Shown here: positions 49,171 through 61,045 of the stretch, in pieces
Layout of the letters: every line of letters starts with the position of its first letter
Position numbering within the stretch: position 1 is the first letter of the stretch
From: Anthoceros angustus
Lineage: Eukaryota; Streptophyta; Anthocerotopsida; Anthocerotales; Anthocerotaceae
DNA: 64,000 bases
Direction: 5' to 3'
Assembly: GCA_010909165.1 (NCBI GenBank)
Contig: MU008169.1
Location: forward strand, 1,860,001-1,924,000
Notes under the pieces: model-generated
Seen by the model: only the letters and a program-made list of their open reading frames with translations
Database searches by the model: none
Told to the model about the DNA's origin: nothing
Program-made: the position numbers and the translations under genes

Positions 49171-49439
49171 CTGTATACAATGCTGAGGTCGTTTCTGACG
49201 GTGGGAAATCCAGACTGCTGATGACGCGTAGGGAACCAGTGCTTACACGGAGCGTCGGGTGGAAGAGCCAAATTCCGAAAGAATCTTTACAATTACAAAT
49301 TTGCAGTCCACGTTGACGGTGAACAACTCCAGCTGCTCCAGCACACTACCAGAATGTACACTCCAGAAGTCGGTCGGGTGCCTCTCATCAGGAACCAGAC
49401 AGTTGGAACCTCGGTTGAAACAGGGAATTTTCTCAAATT

Positions 49440-50749
49440 TCAGGAGATACGCCTCTTGACATCGCGTTCCTGCCTCGTGTCCTTCTTGTCTGAGAGCAAA
49501 GTAGGGATAATGGCCACCACTCCGATTAAGAAGAAGGTTAAAAGTGTCTTCGGATTACGCAGATCGTTGAAGGATTCTAGTTCACTCAGGGTAAGCCCAG
49601 CCTGCCAACACCAAGTCTGTTCAGAGGTTGATGCTCACAGTGTAGCTGTCTCCATAAGACAGCTGTAGGAGAAGGAGCACGGATTTTTCTCCGAATGAAA
49701 AACACGAATTGAGAGCTAAGGAGTGTGTTCTTACCCTCACGGTTACGACAGATCCAGGAATAAGACCAATAATTGTTGACAAGAAAAAGGTTGGAAACGA
49801 AATGCCCACGATGGGCGACGAGAAGTTGATGAACGTGTTCGGCAGAGTTGGGGTGATTCTCAGAAACAGCATGTAATTAAGAAGCCTGCTCTTCCGTTTT
49901 CTAACCTGAAGAGGGAGAAATCTTAAATTGTGAGTCATCGAAAGCACAAAATTTCTAGCAGTCAAAGTCTCTTTCTCCAGGTACATGGTAGATCTAATAC
50001 TTCAAAACCACTGGTCAAGCCCTCCAGAACATCCTACACGTAATCCGGGTTGAGGATTAAGAAAATACCTCATTGCGAAGATCTGTCAACCTATCAGGCC
50101 ATAGCCAGAACACAATCGGCCCGCCAATCTGCAGGGACAAAAAGTAGCAAGCCGATGCACCAGCAGTGGCTGCGCCAACTACCAGAAAAAGGGCTGGAAC
50201 GAAACCAAACAGAGCTCCGCCAAGGAGTGACAAGCATATCGTCCCAGGGATCATGAAAGTTTGCATCAAGACGTAAATCACCGTGAATCCAAGCACCATC
50301 TGTAAGGGGAAATCTTCAGCATACGAAGCCAGGTAATCCCTACAGGTTGGTCAAGCGTCTCACGATCAAACACAAACAAAGTTGCTACGACACGGACTGT
50401 ACATGTCCTGCAAAAATAGCATTAAACAACTTCAGGGCATCACTTCCTCAACTTCAACATTGCTTTCCTTCATCATTCATCATGCACACAATTCAGCCTC
50501 AGGCGCTTACTTAATAGTTTGAAGCTCTTCAATGCTGTGCGGAACCTTCAATACGCTGTAGTCCACCGATGGCATAATAAAATACATGGCAACCAGCACG
50601 AGACCAAACACCAAAACCAATGAACAAACTCCCAAGACCTCCTTCCTCGTAACCGTAAACTCCCTCACGCGAACAGCTTCTCGCTGCTTCTCGACAGCAC
50701 TCCACCACGAGCTGGTTTGCACAGTCGGAACAGACGCGATTCGGGCCAT
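49440..50749 (-). CDS. VTT/DedA-domain membrane protein (SNARE-associated Golgi family)
   Basis: Exons 50749-50511, 50339-50069, 49905-49735, 49601-49440; phases fit; 280 residues. The N-terminal membrane segment is VLGVCSLVLVFGLVLVAMYF. The VTT core has TFMIPGTICLSLLGGALFGF, then GASACYFLSLQIGGPIVFWL, LLNYMLFLRITPTLPNTFIN, FPTFFLSTIIGLIPGS and a late helix TFFLIGVVAIIPTLL. The FLRITPTLPN and G..PG..... motifs are the re-entrant-loop hallmarks of the DedA/TMEM41/VMP1 superfamily, which includes lipid scramblases. Plant members are endomembrane proteins. The exact substrate is unknown. The start is the first in-frame ATG with a normal N-terminus (MARIASVPT). Confidence 0.9.
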
Positions 50750-51921
50750 TTTTTTTTCTCTGCCCTGGAAAACCACTCACACTATAGACCTTGAAATCGC
50801 ATCCTGAGATCCTACAAACTCCTCCGAATCACCCCCGAGTACCTTCAGCAGTAATGTTTGTTGTCAGAAACTGACTGCTACAAGAAGTGAATTTCCACAC
50901 ACCCCATTCGGTTCTCGTAGACGATGGCTTCGAGCTTTTCAGGGCGATCACAATTGGTCACTTGCATGTTAAGGAAAGTTGTTTTGAACGCAAATATATA
51001 CACATCTTCACCCTACAGGTTCTGGCAGAGACCCTACCTTCCCGAAACGGTGGGATCCCTGAGTGGCCATCCCGACCGTTTCCATGTTTCCTCGGATCGG
51101 ATCCGGAAGTGAGTACACGTTCTGCCATTCTGGTCCTAGACGCGTGGTGGATAGATTGTTACACGCTTCGGGTCTCACACGGGGGAACCAGCCTCCATTC
51201 GGACTGTACTAGTCGGGCCAGGAGCAGATCGGAACTGCCAAGGCGCTCAAAGATGTAAGTGACTGGCCAGTGCAGTCTAGATGTGCTCGTAGTTGCAGGG
51301 CTTCGTGATCATGTCTCCCTAAGAGCTAGGATCGGTGTATGTGCAGTTCGCCTTCAACGTGACCATCCGCTTCCTGTGCCAGGACTTGGAACTCAGTGAT
51401 CAGGAGTTGGATGCGTTCCGAGCCAACGCACCTCTGGTGGAACGTGCCTTCATGGTGATTCCGCTCAGGATGCCCGGGAGTCCTTCGACCAAGGCTGTCG
51501 AGCCTGTCGAGCACTTTCCAAAGACGGAGAAGAAGAGGAATTCTATTATAATCCAGGATTGGCATGAAATCGGGTTATTTCAATACTATCCCGAATTATT
51601 TTCACTGAATAAATCCAATTTCATGCCTATTCCTGCAACTATGGTTCATTTCCGTGCTTGACGAACAAATAGAATACAATACCAGAAATTGATTGCAGAT
51701 CTACTGAGTGTTCTCCTAGCCCAACCGCCCATCCCTCTGATTATTATTAGTTCGCCTTAACCCCGTCACGGTTAATCAACTCGCCACACAACCTAGAATT
51801 TGCCGCGGAGCCTGACAGCGAGGCAATTTGGACCACCCTCCCCGCAACCAGCTGAACAACAAAAAGCTCACCGATAGGAGTTGAAGATCTTAAGAGCATT
51901 CACAAGGCTGCTCATGGAGAT
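50750..51921. other. Intergenic between two minus-strand genes; one unassigned open stretch
   Basis: Plus-strand 51335-51661 encodes an open stretch (VYVQFAFNVTIRFLCQDLEL...) without an ATG or a family that I recognise. It might be an exon of an unknown gene or chance. Nothing else is seen. Confidence 0.4.
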
Positions 51922-53853
51922 CTATTCACATCGATATAACGTGATTTCCTGCTGCTTGAAATAGCGCCTGTCTTCCTCGTCGACAAGGACCAAATTCAGG
52001 TAGTACTTCACACTGAATTTGTTGTTGATGTTACGATATGTAGGTGTCAGATCGTAAGGGCTCAAGAATAATCTGATCGGTATAGACTCACCTGTAAACA
52101 TTGGCCAAGGACACAAATGACGCTGAAAATCAGGACAAGCGAGTCTAGTTACCAGGAGAGGAGACTGTAGAGGGAGCTTGAGAATAAGGTGGTTACCTCG
52201 CACCGGTGCGCCATCCATAATCTCATACTTTGCTAGCGTCTCACTCTCATTGTATGTATTGGGCCCAGATCCTGTAGACTCACGGCGTCGAATCTCAAGC
52301 TCCATGTGCTTGATCTTTATTCGGACCAGCAAGAAGTAGATCTTTCCAACGATCACATCTTTAAGATGATATCTGCACATTTGGTTTAAGAGATGAACGT
52401 GTTGAGGACCAGGCATTCAACTCAACAGATAGTGCAACCAGTATTCAAAGTTAGCCTTACTTGCTCTTGCTGTACTCAAACTCAATATGCAAACAGTCTT
52501 CTATGCCGACCTCCATCTGCAAACATCATCTGTGATACATAGTGCTCCAGCAAACTGAGCAGCATGAAGAACCGTGTCACAAAATGCTGAACATCTGACC
52601 TTGATGCTGTTGTTGATCTCAGGAGGCGGCGAGAAGTTTCTGACCTGAAAGTAACGAGGTAATGCAGAATTACAATGCATACGACCACAGCAAAAAGTAC
52701 AGCAAAAGGGAAAGCATACGGCAATCGAGTGTTGCATTTGAACATACCCAGAAGTCCTTATATTCTACAATGTTGGATGCATAGCTCCGACTGATGGTTA
52801 CCTTGAGGATATACCTGCAAGTTCCTCCATAAGCCTGTGCCGGTATAACTAGATATGAACCCGACCGAAGAGGCTGGGACATGCTGGTCGCCAGCTCTAG
52901 CAGAAGACTCAAGCTTGACCAATGAGCCAGAGCTCGACCCTCTTCAAGAATGGCAACGAGGAATAGAGGCAGACACTCCTGGGGCATGCCTGATATGCAG
53001 GACCAATGTGACCAGAATTAAGGTTTGTAGTTTACCTGAGCCTCACGTTCTGACCATTGTACGACTCATATTGCATCTCCACCGTGGAGAACTCAAAGGG
53101 GTAGATCTTCCTTTCGGCAATTTCCCCTGGCACATCAAGCTCTCGGACTACACAAGGCCAGGCACCTGGTTGTCAGAGACCAACACTGTGCTGCACAAAC
53201 ACCGAGCCACTTCACTCCTGCTAATTGTGCAGGTTCACTCACAACAAACACAAGCAGCGACAAATTGATATTCTCTGAAAGGATCTCACCAAGGGAAGTG
53301 AAATCATAGAAACTTCCTCGATCAAAATACAGCTCTACAAAACATTCCAAAGACAAAACATTAGAGCCATACAAACAGCGTCACGTCAGAAAGCAAGAAG
53401 GAAATGATGTCCAAGACAACACCACCAACCAATCTGTCCCAAGAGCTCAATTTTCACCCCCATATGCTCGAATTTCTTCCCAGGGTGAGGATCAATTCGG
53501 ACCTGAATAAGGAAAAAAAGAAAAACCCAGATCAGGGTAGGTTGGACCCGAAAAAAATGAAACCAGCCTGCTCTACTCCTTGCCACTCCAGTATGCGTAT
53601 GCAGCCCACCTCTCCAACCACGCTCTCTTGGCCCTGAAACAGCGGGACCAACGAAGTCTGGCCATTTTCCTTCTTGATGCTGGCCTGCATTGCAGCTTCC
53701 AGATAAGTCTCTAAAATTTACAGCAGAAAGCAGATACCAGCTGGAATCCCGGCACAGAAGCAGAAGTGGTACCTGCTTGCGCGTCTCCCCGTCTGCGAAG
53801 TCGATTGAGATGGTGCACAGCGGGCCAAACGCACCGATCAGGAAATTCTGCAT
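51922..53853 (-). CDS. VPS26: VPS26, retromer core subunit, 10 exons
   Basis: Exons: 53853-53773, 53684-53610, 53502-53430, 53334-53290, 53147-53036, 52814-52748, 52644-52600, 52516-52461, 52372-52197, 52091-51922; GT-AG, in phase, 299 residues, close to the usual ~300. VPS26 is the arrestin-like subunit of the retromer, which recycles sorting receptors from endosomes and the prevacuolar compartment. Family blocks: NFLIGAFGPLCTISIDFADG, VKIELLGQIELYFDRGSFYD, ELDVPGEIAERKIYPFEFST, YNGQNVRLRYILKVTISRSY, NNSIKMEVGIEDCLHIEFEY, YHLKDVIVGKIYFLLVRIKI, RRRESTGSGPNTYNESETLA, PTYRNINNKFSVKYYLNLVL and EDRRYFKQQEITLYR. It ends CE right after LYR, a few residues shorter than typical plant proteins. Confidence 0.95.
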
Positions 53854-54166
53854 GACTCCCGACGATGATCCGCGACTGGCATCCGGTCGGACTTCAGTCC
53901 CAAATGCCCTAACCAGGGCGATATTAAAACCTATTCATTTTTAATCATACGAGAAAGAGCGGTTGTTCGATTTCGACCCTGGTAAGGGGTGCTACAGAAC
54001 GCTGAACATAAGCTATAGTGGTAACATCAGAGTGGCGCAGTGGAAGTGTGGTGGGCCCATAACTCACGGGTCTCAGGATCGAAACCTTGAAGAACTTGGC
54101 TCTGAAATTCATCGATAACAACGTCCTCTCTATCGAAGACGCCTTACTTGAACGTCCTTAGACAAC

Positions 54167-55365
54167 ACACCGTTGTACAGATAGTGAGAGATGATTTATT
54201 GAGGTGAAAGAACGATGGAAAGAGACCATCTAGGAAGGGACAACAAATGGGGACCCGGGGGTCGGAGTGAAGAGGAGCAACAGCTCCCTACCTAAAGTGA
54301 CCAACTGCACCCACAATGTCATATGCGAGGTAGAATAAACGGCCCGCAAACCACGGAGGAAGAGGAAAGGCATCACCCACCGCCGCCGCCTTATGGAGAA
54401 TCGCTGAGAGCGCCTCATCAAGAGCAATAGAAACCCGTCGGAAGTATGCCGTGAAGTACGAGAGGGACACGACTATGCTCACATGGTAAGCTTTGGCACA
54501 AGACTTGATGAATTTGTCAAAGTCCATAGCCATTGCCCCATACGCTTTAGAGCAAGCGGATAAAGAGGTGGCCCGCTTGCATCCTCGCTATACTTGCGGA
54601 CCTTGAGAGTCCAGACGGCACCACCGGGTTGGTGATGACTGAGCGGAGGTGGCGCCACGCGTGGTCGAACCACTACATCCGCCACCACAACCTCGTCGCC
54701 ACGGACAAGGTATAAGTCCGCCCGATTGAACGACTGAAGAAGAGTATACTCCCGCTCCCTCCAGCCATATAGCCACTTTCGCGAGCAATGGCAAACATGA
54801 CGCCACGGATGGCGCCATGAGTGGCAATGCGCGATTCTGGGGACAACGAGCAAGGTGGACACGGAGGCGTCAAGCGAGCCGCACTCACAAGTGAGGGCGA
54901 AGAAGCCACAGGAGTAGGCCGAGACGGAATCGCATCGCAGAGTGAAGGTGGTTGGTGCGATGTGAAATCCCGTATGCATGGGCGGGCCAATAGCCAAGCA
55001 CTGCCCCTTCCTGAACAAGAGCGGCCGCGCTCTAGTGGACACAGAGATGGAGGGGTCCCGGAGGATGATCAAAAGCTCGGCCGAGCCGCTCGAGCAGATG
55101 CCGCAATCCCTAAAGCCATCGATGATAAATGTAGAGAAAGGAGGGAAGTCCTTCCGAGCATCTGCTGATAACATGTCTCTGGCCTGCCTCAAGGACGATT
55201 GGAGAGAGAAGGTTCTCTCCTCCACACTTGATACGAGATCCTCGAGAAAGGGCTTGTCATGGAGGATGAAACGGGAAGCCAAGGCAGGGGCAGAGAGGGC
55301 CCAACTCTCCAAGAAAGCCGCCGGGGAAGAGACCTCTGATGAGAGCAGTCCTACACCGTTGTACA
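54167..55365 (-). mobile_element. 5'-truncated LINE with 13-bp target-site duplication
   Basis: ACACCGTTGTACA occurs at 54167-54179 and 55353-55365, flanking a minus-strand insert (54180-55352). The insert starts inside the reverse-transcriptase ORF (LLSSEVSSPAAFLESWALSA), continues through FSLQSSLRQARDM, FPPFSTFIIDGFRDC, TCECGSLDASVSTLLVVPRI, ADLYLVRGDEVVVADVVV and KVRKYSEDASGPPLYPLAL, then after a frameshift near 54533 MAMDFDKFIKSCAKAYHV and YFTAYFRRVSIALDEAL, to a 3' UTR ending CAATAAATCATCTCTCAC. It has frameshifts, so it is inactive. The conserved TSD suggests a fairly recent insertion. Same family as the copies at 18-24 kb. Confidence 0.92.
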
Positions 55366-55868
55366 TAGGTAAGGACATTCCTACATCATGTTATTTAAAA
55401 ATTAAAAATTACCTACCTATTCATAAATGAGTTATTTCTAATAATTTATTTCAGCGAGGGTGCAGCGTGTGTGCACATGGTACGCACACGAGACGCTCTG
55501 GAATTCGCAGCTCGAAGCCAGGGGATCGATGGCTGTCGCCTGGCCGCTGCGTGGCCACGAGCCTTGCATGTTGGCGGAGGTGCACATTCCCAGTCCTGGA
55601 AGGACAGGGCTGTGCAGGCGTGGAGGATTGGTTGTTGCAGGTACGTTACACCCGATGCTTTGCTCGCGGGATGGCTGGAGCTGGTTTGTGAAGGAGCGGA
55701 AGTTGGTGTTGGCTTGGTGCTGATTTCGGAGGTGTGTGGAGCAGCGGCAAAGGATGGCAAGGCGAAGGAAAGCGAGGTCCGGAGAAGCGTTGCTCGAGCA
55801 GCTGTGAGTCGGGGTGTGTAATTCTGGAATTTGAAGGAGGAGGGGTTTGATTGCGCGCACAGCGGTTC

Positions 55869-56663
55869 ATGGATGTGATGTTGCCGTGGCTGCAGAGAGC
55901 GCTCCCGATCCGGCTTATAACCGTGGGGAAGCACCGGGACTCTGCGGTGGAGCATGTGGTGCTGGATTTTGGAGAGAAAATCCGGCGCTACTGCAGCTTC
56001 GAAGAGGTTCAGATCCGGTCTAACCCTAAGAATACAAGGCAAGGCTTGGACATGCACAGCACATCGGCTGGCTGTTGGAATGTTGGAGCTCTACTGTGCT
56101 TAATTCCGGTGGCGGGAAGATGTGCAGTGACATAGAGACGCAGATCAGCTCTGAAGGTGAGCAGGTTCTCCGAGCCATCTCCAATAAAGACTGGGTATGT
56201 GAGCCAGCCAGGGAGCCTGCCTGCCGTCCCGCCAGCTAGCTGCATTTGCTCACGGATCTGGCTTGGCTTCAGCTTGTAGTGCTAGATGAGAGGGGGAAGG
56301 ACATGACATCCGAGCAGCTTGCTACATCCATTGCGGATGCGGGTGACAGGGTGAGTCTTTTCTTGCAGTCTTTGTGTTCACCCTAGTTTCCCTTGCCACC
56401 TTTGTGCTTTACCCTAATATCCCTTGCAATCTTTGTGCTTTCCCCTAATCTCCTTGCAATCTTTGTGCTTTCCCAAATTCTCGTCTCATTCCATGTTCTA
56501 TTGCCACGAATCTACAGGGCGCTTCGTCCATAGTGTTCTGTATAGGCGGGCCATACGGCCACGGGCCCCAGATGCACGCGCGAGCCAACCTGGTGTTGAA
56601 GCTCTCTTCCATGGTGCTCAACCACCAGGTAGCTCGAATCGTCCTGGTGGAGCAGATTTACAG
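55869..56663 (+). CDS. RlmH-like rRNA pseudouridine methyltransferase, C-terminal exon not found
   Basis: Exons 55869-56038, 56128-56194, 56273-56350, 56518-56663. A SPOUT-fold methyltransferase of the RlmH family; in bacteria it methylates pseudouridine 1915 of 23S rRNA, and the plant homologue is probably organellar. Blocks: RALPIRLITVGKHRDSAVE, RRYCSFEEVQIRSNPKNT, LVVLDERGKDMTSEQLA, FCIGGPYGHG (AdoMet knot), LVLKLSSMVLNHQVARIVLV and EQIYR. Introns 1 and 4 both need a GC donor (ACAAG|GCAAGG at 56039 and TACAG|GCAAGC at 56664). The expected last ~15-20 residues (SWTILKG.PYHH-like) are not visible downstream, so the exon is far away, lost, or in a gap. A transit-peptide exon may lie upstream (an open MAVAWPLRG... 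stretch at 55529-55640), but I could not join it in frame. Confidence 0.82.
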
Positions 56664-57000
56664 GCAAGCAGCTTTCTTTCTCCTGTGTCTCGCTTTCCCT
56701 TTTGTCTCTTTTCCCTGTGTCTCTCTTTACCCCTTGTCGTCTTTCTTCTCCCTTTGTCTCTCTTTTCCCCTTGTCGTCTTTCTTTTCCCTTTGTCTTGTT
56801 CACTGCTTCAGTGCTCACCTTGCCTCTGTGGAGTGACTCCTCAGAGCGTGGACAATCCTTCGGGGAGAAAAATACCACCACTGATCCATGATCCGTGTCC
56901 CGAAACATGCACCAGTCCTTGTTTCGTGAGCCGTGATCTGCATCAAGCGCTGCCGTGGTGGATCACCCGTCGCTCCTTCACCTTCACGGATCCACCGATG
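56664..57000. repeat. Pyrimidine-rich imperfect tandem repeat
   Basis: About 56676-56805 alternates CTTTCCCTTTTGTCTC, CCCCTTGTCGTCTTTCTTCT and close variants two to three times. It lies in the presumed last intron of the RlmH-like gene. Confidence 0.7.
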
Positions 57001-59331
57001 GATGAAGATGTGTGTGCATGCCGGCTCACTCACACATGCTTACTGTTCAGAGTCGAGACAAGCATCAAGGAGCTACCCGTTTGTATGTACATGTGTACAC
57101 GCCACTCGCAGCTACATATCTACCCTCCTGGTAGAAGACAACCATCTTGGCGTACACAGCAATGGAGCGCACATGGTCACGTGCGGCTCTCACCAAACCC
57201 CGGCCGTGAGGGGCGCCGCGCTTTGCGCTGTTGCGCCGTATTACGCCAGCGGCATGTGGAGCTCCGGCCGGCCCAGGCAGGATTCACGGCTAACAGAGTG
57301 GACGCAGACTGGAGCCGACACCTGGCGCAGGTAGGTGCCCATTCCCGGTCGGCCTCTGTCTGCATGTGGAACATCATTTCTGGGTGCGCCGGTTTGTCCC
57401 AGATGCACAGAAGCCTCCTTCCAGCTTTCCCCTCCCGTGACCCGTGATTTCTACTTGCGTCGCTAACCCAGAAGGCCAGTTCGAACCACGGGGTTGGACC
57501 CGCGGTGGGGCCTCAGGAAACGGGTGTGGCCCGATGTGAGCCAATTAGGGGCCGGGAAATCCCAGTCCCGGCCAATGGCCGTTTCCGAATATCGCAGTCC
57601 AGCAGTGGAGTGTGGTTCGCATCGCGTCCCGTCATGCAATGTGCGCCCTCCTTTGCCGAGATTCGCGGGTTCTGAGCGCGTCCGCTGCTGGCTTCGGCAG
57701 TCACCAGTCTGCAACTGTACCTGTGCAGGGGTCCGGTGCCGGGGCCAGCCCAGAAGGACCGCTGGCGCCGCTACTTCCAACGTCCATCTCTCTCCCCTTC
57801 CCTTCGCTGGAGAAATGTGTCCGGTGGAGTCGGCCAGCGGGTGCGCAGGCGGTCACGGGACCCTCGTTCCTGCCCGGCTTCCCCCCCTGACAGATTTTGC
57901 GCCTATCATGCAGGTTCCAGAGAAGGGCCACCCTGGTACCCGCCACGGATCCTCTTGCAGTCCAGTGAGTCTGCGTTTTCACGAGAGATGCGCCCCAGAG
58001 GGAGGGGGGATCGAACCCGCCACCTCCCCTTCCCACTTTTCACACCTTCGCGCTAAGAGCCTCGGATGTGAAACTTCGATAGTGAACATTCCGTCGGAAG
58101 CGACTTGCCAGTTACGCGGTCGTTTTCTACTTATCATGTCCGGTTCACACCGAAGGATTACCGTTTCAGGCCCGCATATGTCGATGGGCCGAGTGAAGGC
58201 ATGCCGATGTGGCACCCGTCACTTGGTCTGAACGTACCACTAAAATGGACCCGACTCGGGAAAATAAGTAGGTAAATAGAGTTTTGTGGTAATGCCCGAC
58301 GAAGGCGAGTTTGGGAAAGTTCGGCCCTAACCAACCCGCCAAGTTCCGCAAACTATATAAGCGCACCTCCATATCACCAAGTGGGACAAAAAGCGGCCAT
58401 CGGATCCCGGGCTCGCGCCCGGCCGTTCGTTCCCGTCTCTCCCTTTTCTCCCTCCCCACAACCGGGCTTCAACTTTCCGGACGGCGACCGGTCAAAGCGA
58501 GCGGCGACCGGTCAAAGCGAGCAGCGACCGGTCAAAGGAAGCAGCGCTGAAGCAGACGCCGGCTAATTTGCCGGAAGGGCCTCCACTTGGAGGTGTAGCC
58601 ACATTGGACGGGATACTGCTACGGTACGGGGATTTTGCTTGTTCGGGGAAGGAAACGCACACGGGAGAAATGAAGAGACTGCCAGACCACCGGCCAGTCC
58701 CGTGGCCACAAATTGCGCTGCCTTGGCGGAACTAGGCGAATCGTTCTCCTCCAGCCATGCTCCACCCAGGGGAATCGGGCGGTGGCCATGGACGGCGCAA
58801 GCAGCAAAAAATCTGTGCGGCGAAAGCGTCTTCCTCCTTCCTCCGCCTCCTCCCTTTTCCAGCTCATTCCTAGCTCGCCTCTGCGGCGAGCCGCTGCTAC
58901 GCGCAGCATTTCATCAGCAGCAGCCCACGCTCCAAAAGCACGAACCCAGCCTGACAGCCGCCCTGCCTTCCCTCCCCTTGAAGAGCCAACCCGAGCCCTT
59001 CCTCCTCCCTCTTTTCACCGCTCCTCGCATTCTCCTCACCGTCTTCTTCTCTTCAACTCGTCCTCAGAGCTGAAATCTCGCATTGCGCACTTGTCTTCCT
59101 GAAGGAGCCCGGCTCCGAATTTCGCTGTTTTCAGTGCTTGGACTGTGAAGAATGTTGTTTCTGGCCTTGTTCCCGGCTGCAATCTCCTAGCCGCCTTCCT
59201 CGGAGCTGCCCCGGGATTGGTGCTTCTGGTGTTTTTTGATGTGTTTGTGTGTGTTTTTGTAGCTTTCTTCCTCTGAGAATCGTGTGTGCTTCCTTGTTTG
59301 GTCTCTGCTTGTTGACAAGCCGGTAGTAGTC
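57001..59331. other. Intergenic GC-rich stretch; promoter region of TPR gene
   Basis: I see no gene. A CTATATAAG box sits at 58353-58361, which would place transcription of the TPR gene near 58.39 kb with a ~0.9-kb leader (an intron in the leader is possible). Confidence 0.45.
58482..58537 (+). promoter_or_regulatory. Triplicated ~20-bp unit with W-box core
   Basis: GCGACCGGTCAAAGCGAGC is repeated three times in tandem, the last copy ending GGTCAAAGGAAGC. The reverse complement contains CTTTGACC, which fits the WRKY-binding W-box core TTGAC(C/T). It lies about 125 bp downstream of the TATA-like box, so it would be in the leader of the TPR gene. Confidence 0.55.
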
Positions 59332-61045
59332 ATGTTGCTGGTGAGGAGCTCGTCCACGCCGGTGCTAGGGTCGCTGGTTGCCTCTATCCATACATGCGAG
59401 ACGGTGAAAGAGCTGGAGCGGGAGGTGGAGCCGGCGCCGCTCTCCCGCAGCTCCAGCTGCAATGTGTCCTTTCTGTCCGCCTTGCACTCGCCCGTCAATG
59501 CGTGCATGGTAGGCGTGGCGGATGATATGTGCTCTGTCGAAGGCGGGGACTGGGACTTCGACAGGGAGGTGGTGCCTTGGCCGAGGTTCCGGAGAGCGCA
59601 GTCGGAGAGTGATCTGCAGAGTCTCGGGCGTCAGGCTGGCGGGGGTAAGACTCTGGGGTTGATTGGTAAATCCATGGCTTGCGGCGATCTTGTAGCGGAT
59701 GGTAGTCTGCAGCGGCACTGGAGTAGGCGGATGACGCTCAGGAGGACCTCGTCGTTGACGATTATGCAGTCCGACAGCTCCGAGAGCAGCCAGGGTTGTG
59801 ATTCCGACATTGGCTTGCACGGGATCAGGATGCCTCTTTCCAAGGGGATGTATGATTTGAAGGAGGAGGACACGCCCGCGAATTCTTACATGGAGTCGAG
59901 TTACCTGCAGGAACGTGAGAAATCGGGGGTGAAGGGGGAGGCTGTTGGTTTCCTGGACGATCCGCCGGTTGAGAACCTGGCGTTCATTGGCAGGCCCTTG
60001 GATCACGGGCATCCGGATTGCCTGTATAGCCATGCCGGTCCCGCGGATGATTATGTTGATGTCTACGGGAGGAATCCTGGAGCAGAAGAGGTGGCCTCGG
60101 TTTCAGGACGGGAGACTGAGGGCTTGTGTAAGGTAAATGACGAGGTCTTCACCAGCACAGCTGTCTCCGCCACTGGCTCTTTGCTGCTTTGCAACGCCAA
60201 GGGATGCCGACCCCTTCAGGAAGGGGAGGAGGCGGAGGGTCTCTTCATAGCGGGGGGTATTGGCATCGGAGGAGGAGATGGAGGTGGCGGTGGGGCCGGG
60301 TGGAGAGGCGTTGCAGGAGGGGGCGGGTCCTCGGGATGGGGTGGATTTGGTACCGAGACGGATGCCTACTACAGGAGGATGCTGGAGGTGCATCCGGGAA
60401 ACGGTCTCTTGCTCAGGAACTACGCCCGCTTTCTGCATGAGGTACAGCGCTCAGCCCTTGTCCTTTATTGTCTATGGCTTGTAGGAGTCGTGCGCTGTTA
60501 TCAGGGTTTATGGATCGTTAACAGTACCCCTCAGTGGGTGTGTGGCCCACAAGTGGTCCTGTAGCCGGCCAGCTGCATGGGCTTGCGTTTAACGTCTATC
60601 TGGTTCTGTCTTCAGGTGAAGAAAGACTCGGCTAGAGCCGAAGAATACTTTGAGCGTGCCATCCTTGCAAACCCTGGTGATGGCGAGCTTCTGGCTATGT
60701 ACGCCAAGCTGATTTGGGACAACAACAGAGACCAAGAAAGAGCAGGGAATTATTTTGATCAGGCTATCAAGGTAGCTCCTGATGACAGGTGAGTCCTTCC
60801 TTCTCTTTCACCTAAAGGGGAACTTCTAGTCACATCTGTTGAAGAGTGCTGTAGCTTAATGAGCAATGAGAGTCGGCTAAATCCTGTGACCTGTTGCACC
60901 AACCTGCAGTTACGTCCTCGCCGCCTATGCTTCTTTCTTGTGGTCATCCGAAGATGATCAGGAGGATGCAGCACCAGAAACGGGGGAACCAAGCACTCAC
61001 ATCCCAAGCATGCGGCCATATGGGTCAGCAACCACAGCATTTTGA
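59332..61045 (+). CDS. Tetratricopeptide-repeat protein (plant TPR-like superfamily)
   Basis: Exons 59332-60441, 60616-60788, 60910-61045; phases fit; 472 residues. The start MLLVRSSSTPVLGSL is typical of this plant group (Arabidopsis At1g80130/At5g20190-like proteins). The first ~340 residues are acidic and serine-rich with a glycine-rich stretch (GIGIGGGDGGGGGAGW). TPR units start at about residue 350: DAYYRRMLEVHPGNGLLLRN, then AEEYFERAILANPGDGELLA, MYAKLIWDNNRDQERAGNYF, DQAIKVAPDDR and YVLAAYASFLWSSEDDQED. TPRs are protein-interaction modules. The partner and pathway are unknown. Confidence 0.9.

Noticed and set aside
56424-57447. Open frames of 155 and 304 residues over the RlmH-like exon 4 and beyond
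   Set aside because: Only the exon 4 part has family similarity; the rest reads through the intron and a pyrimidine repeat.
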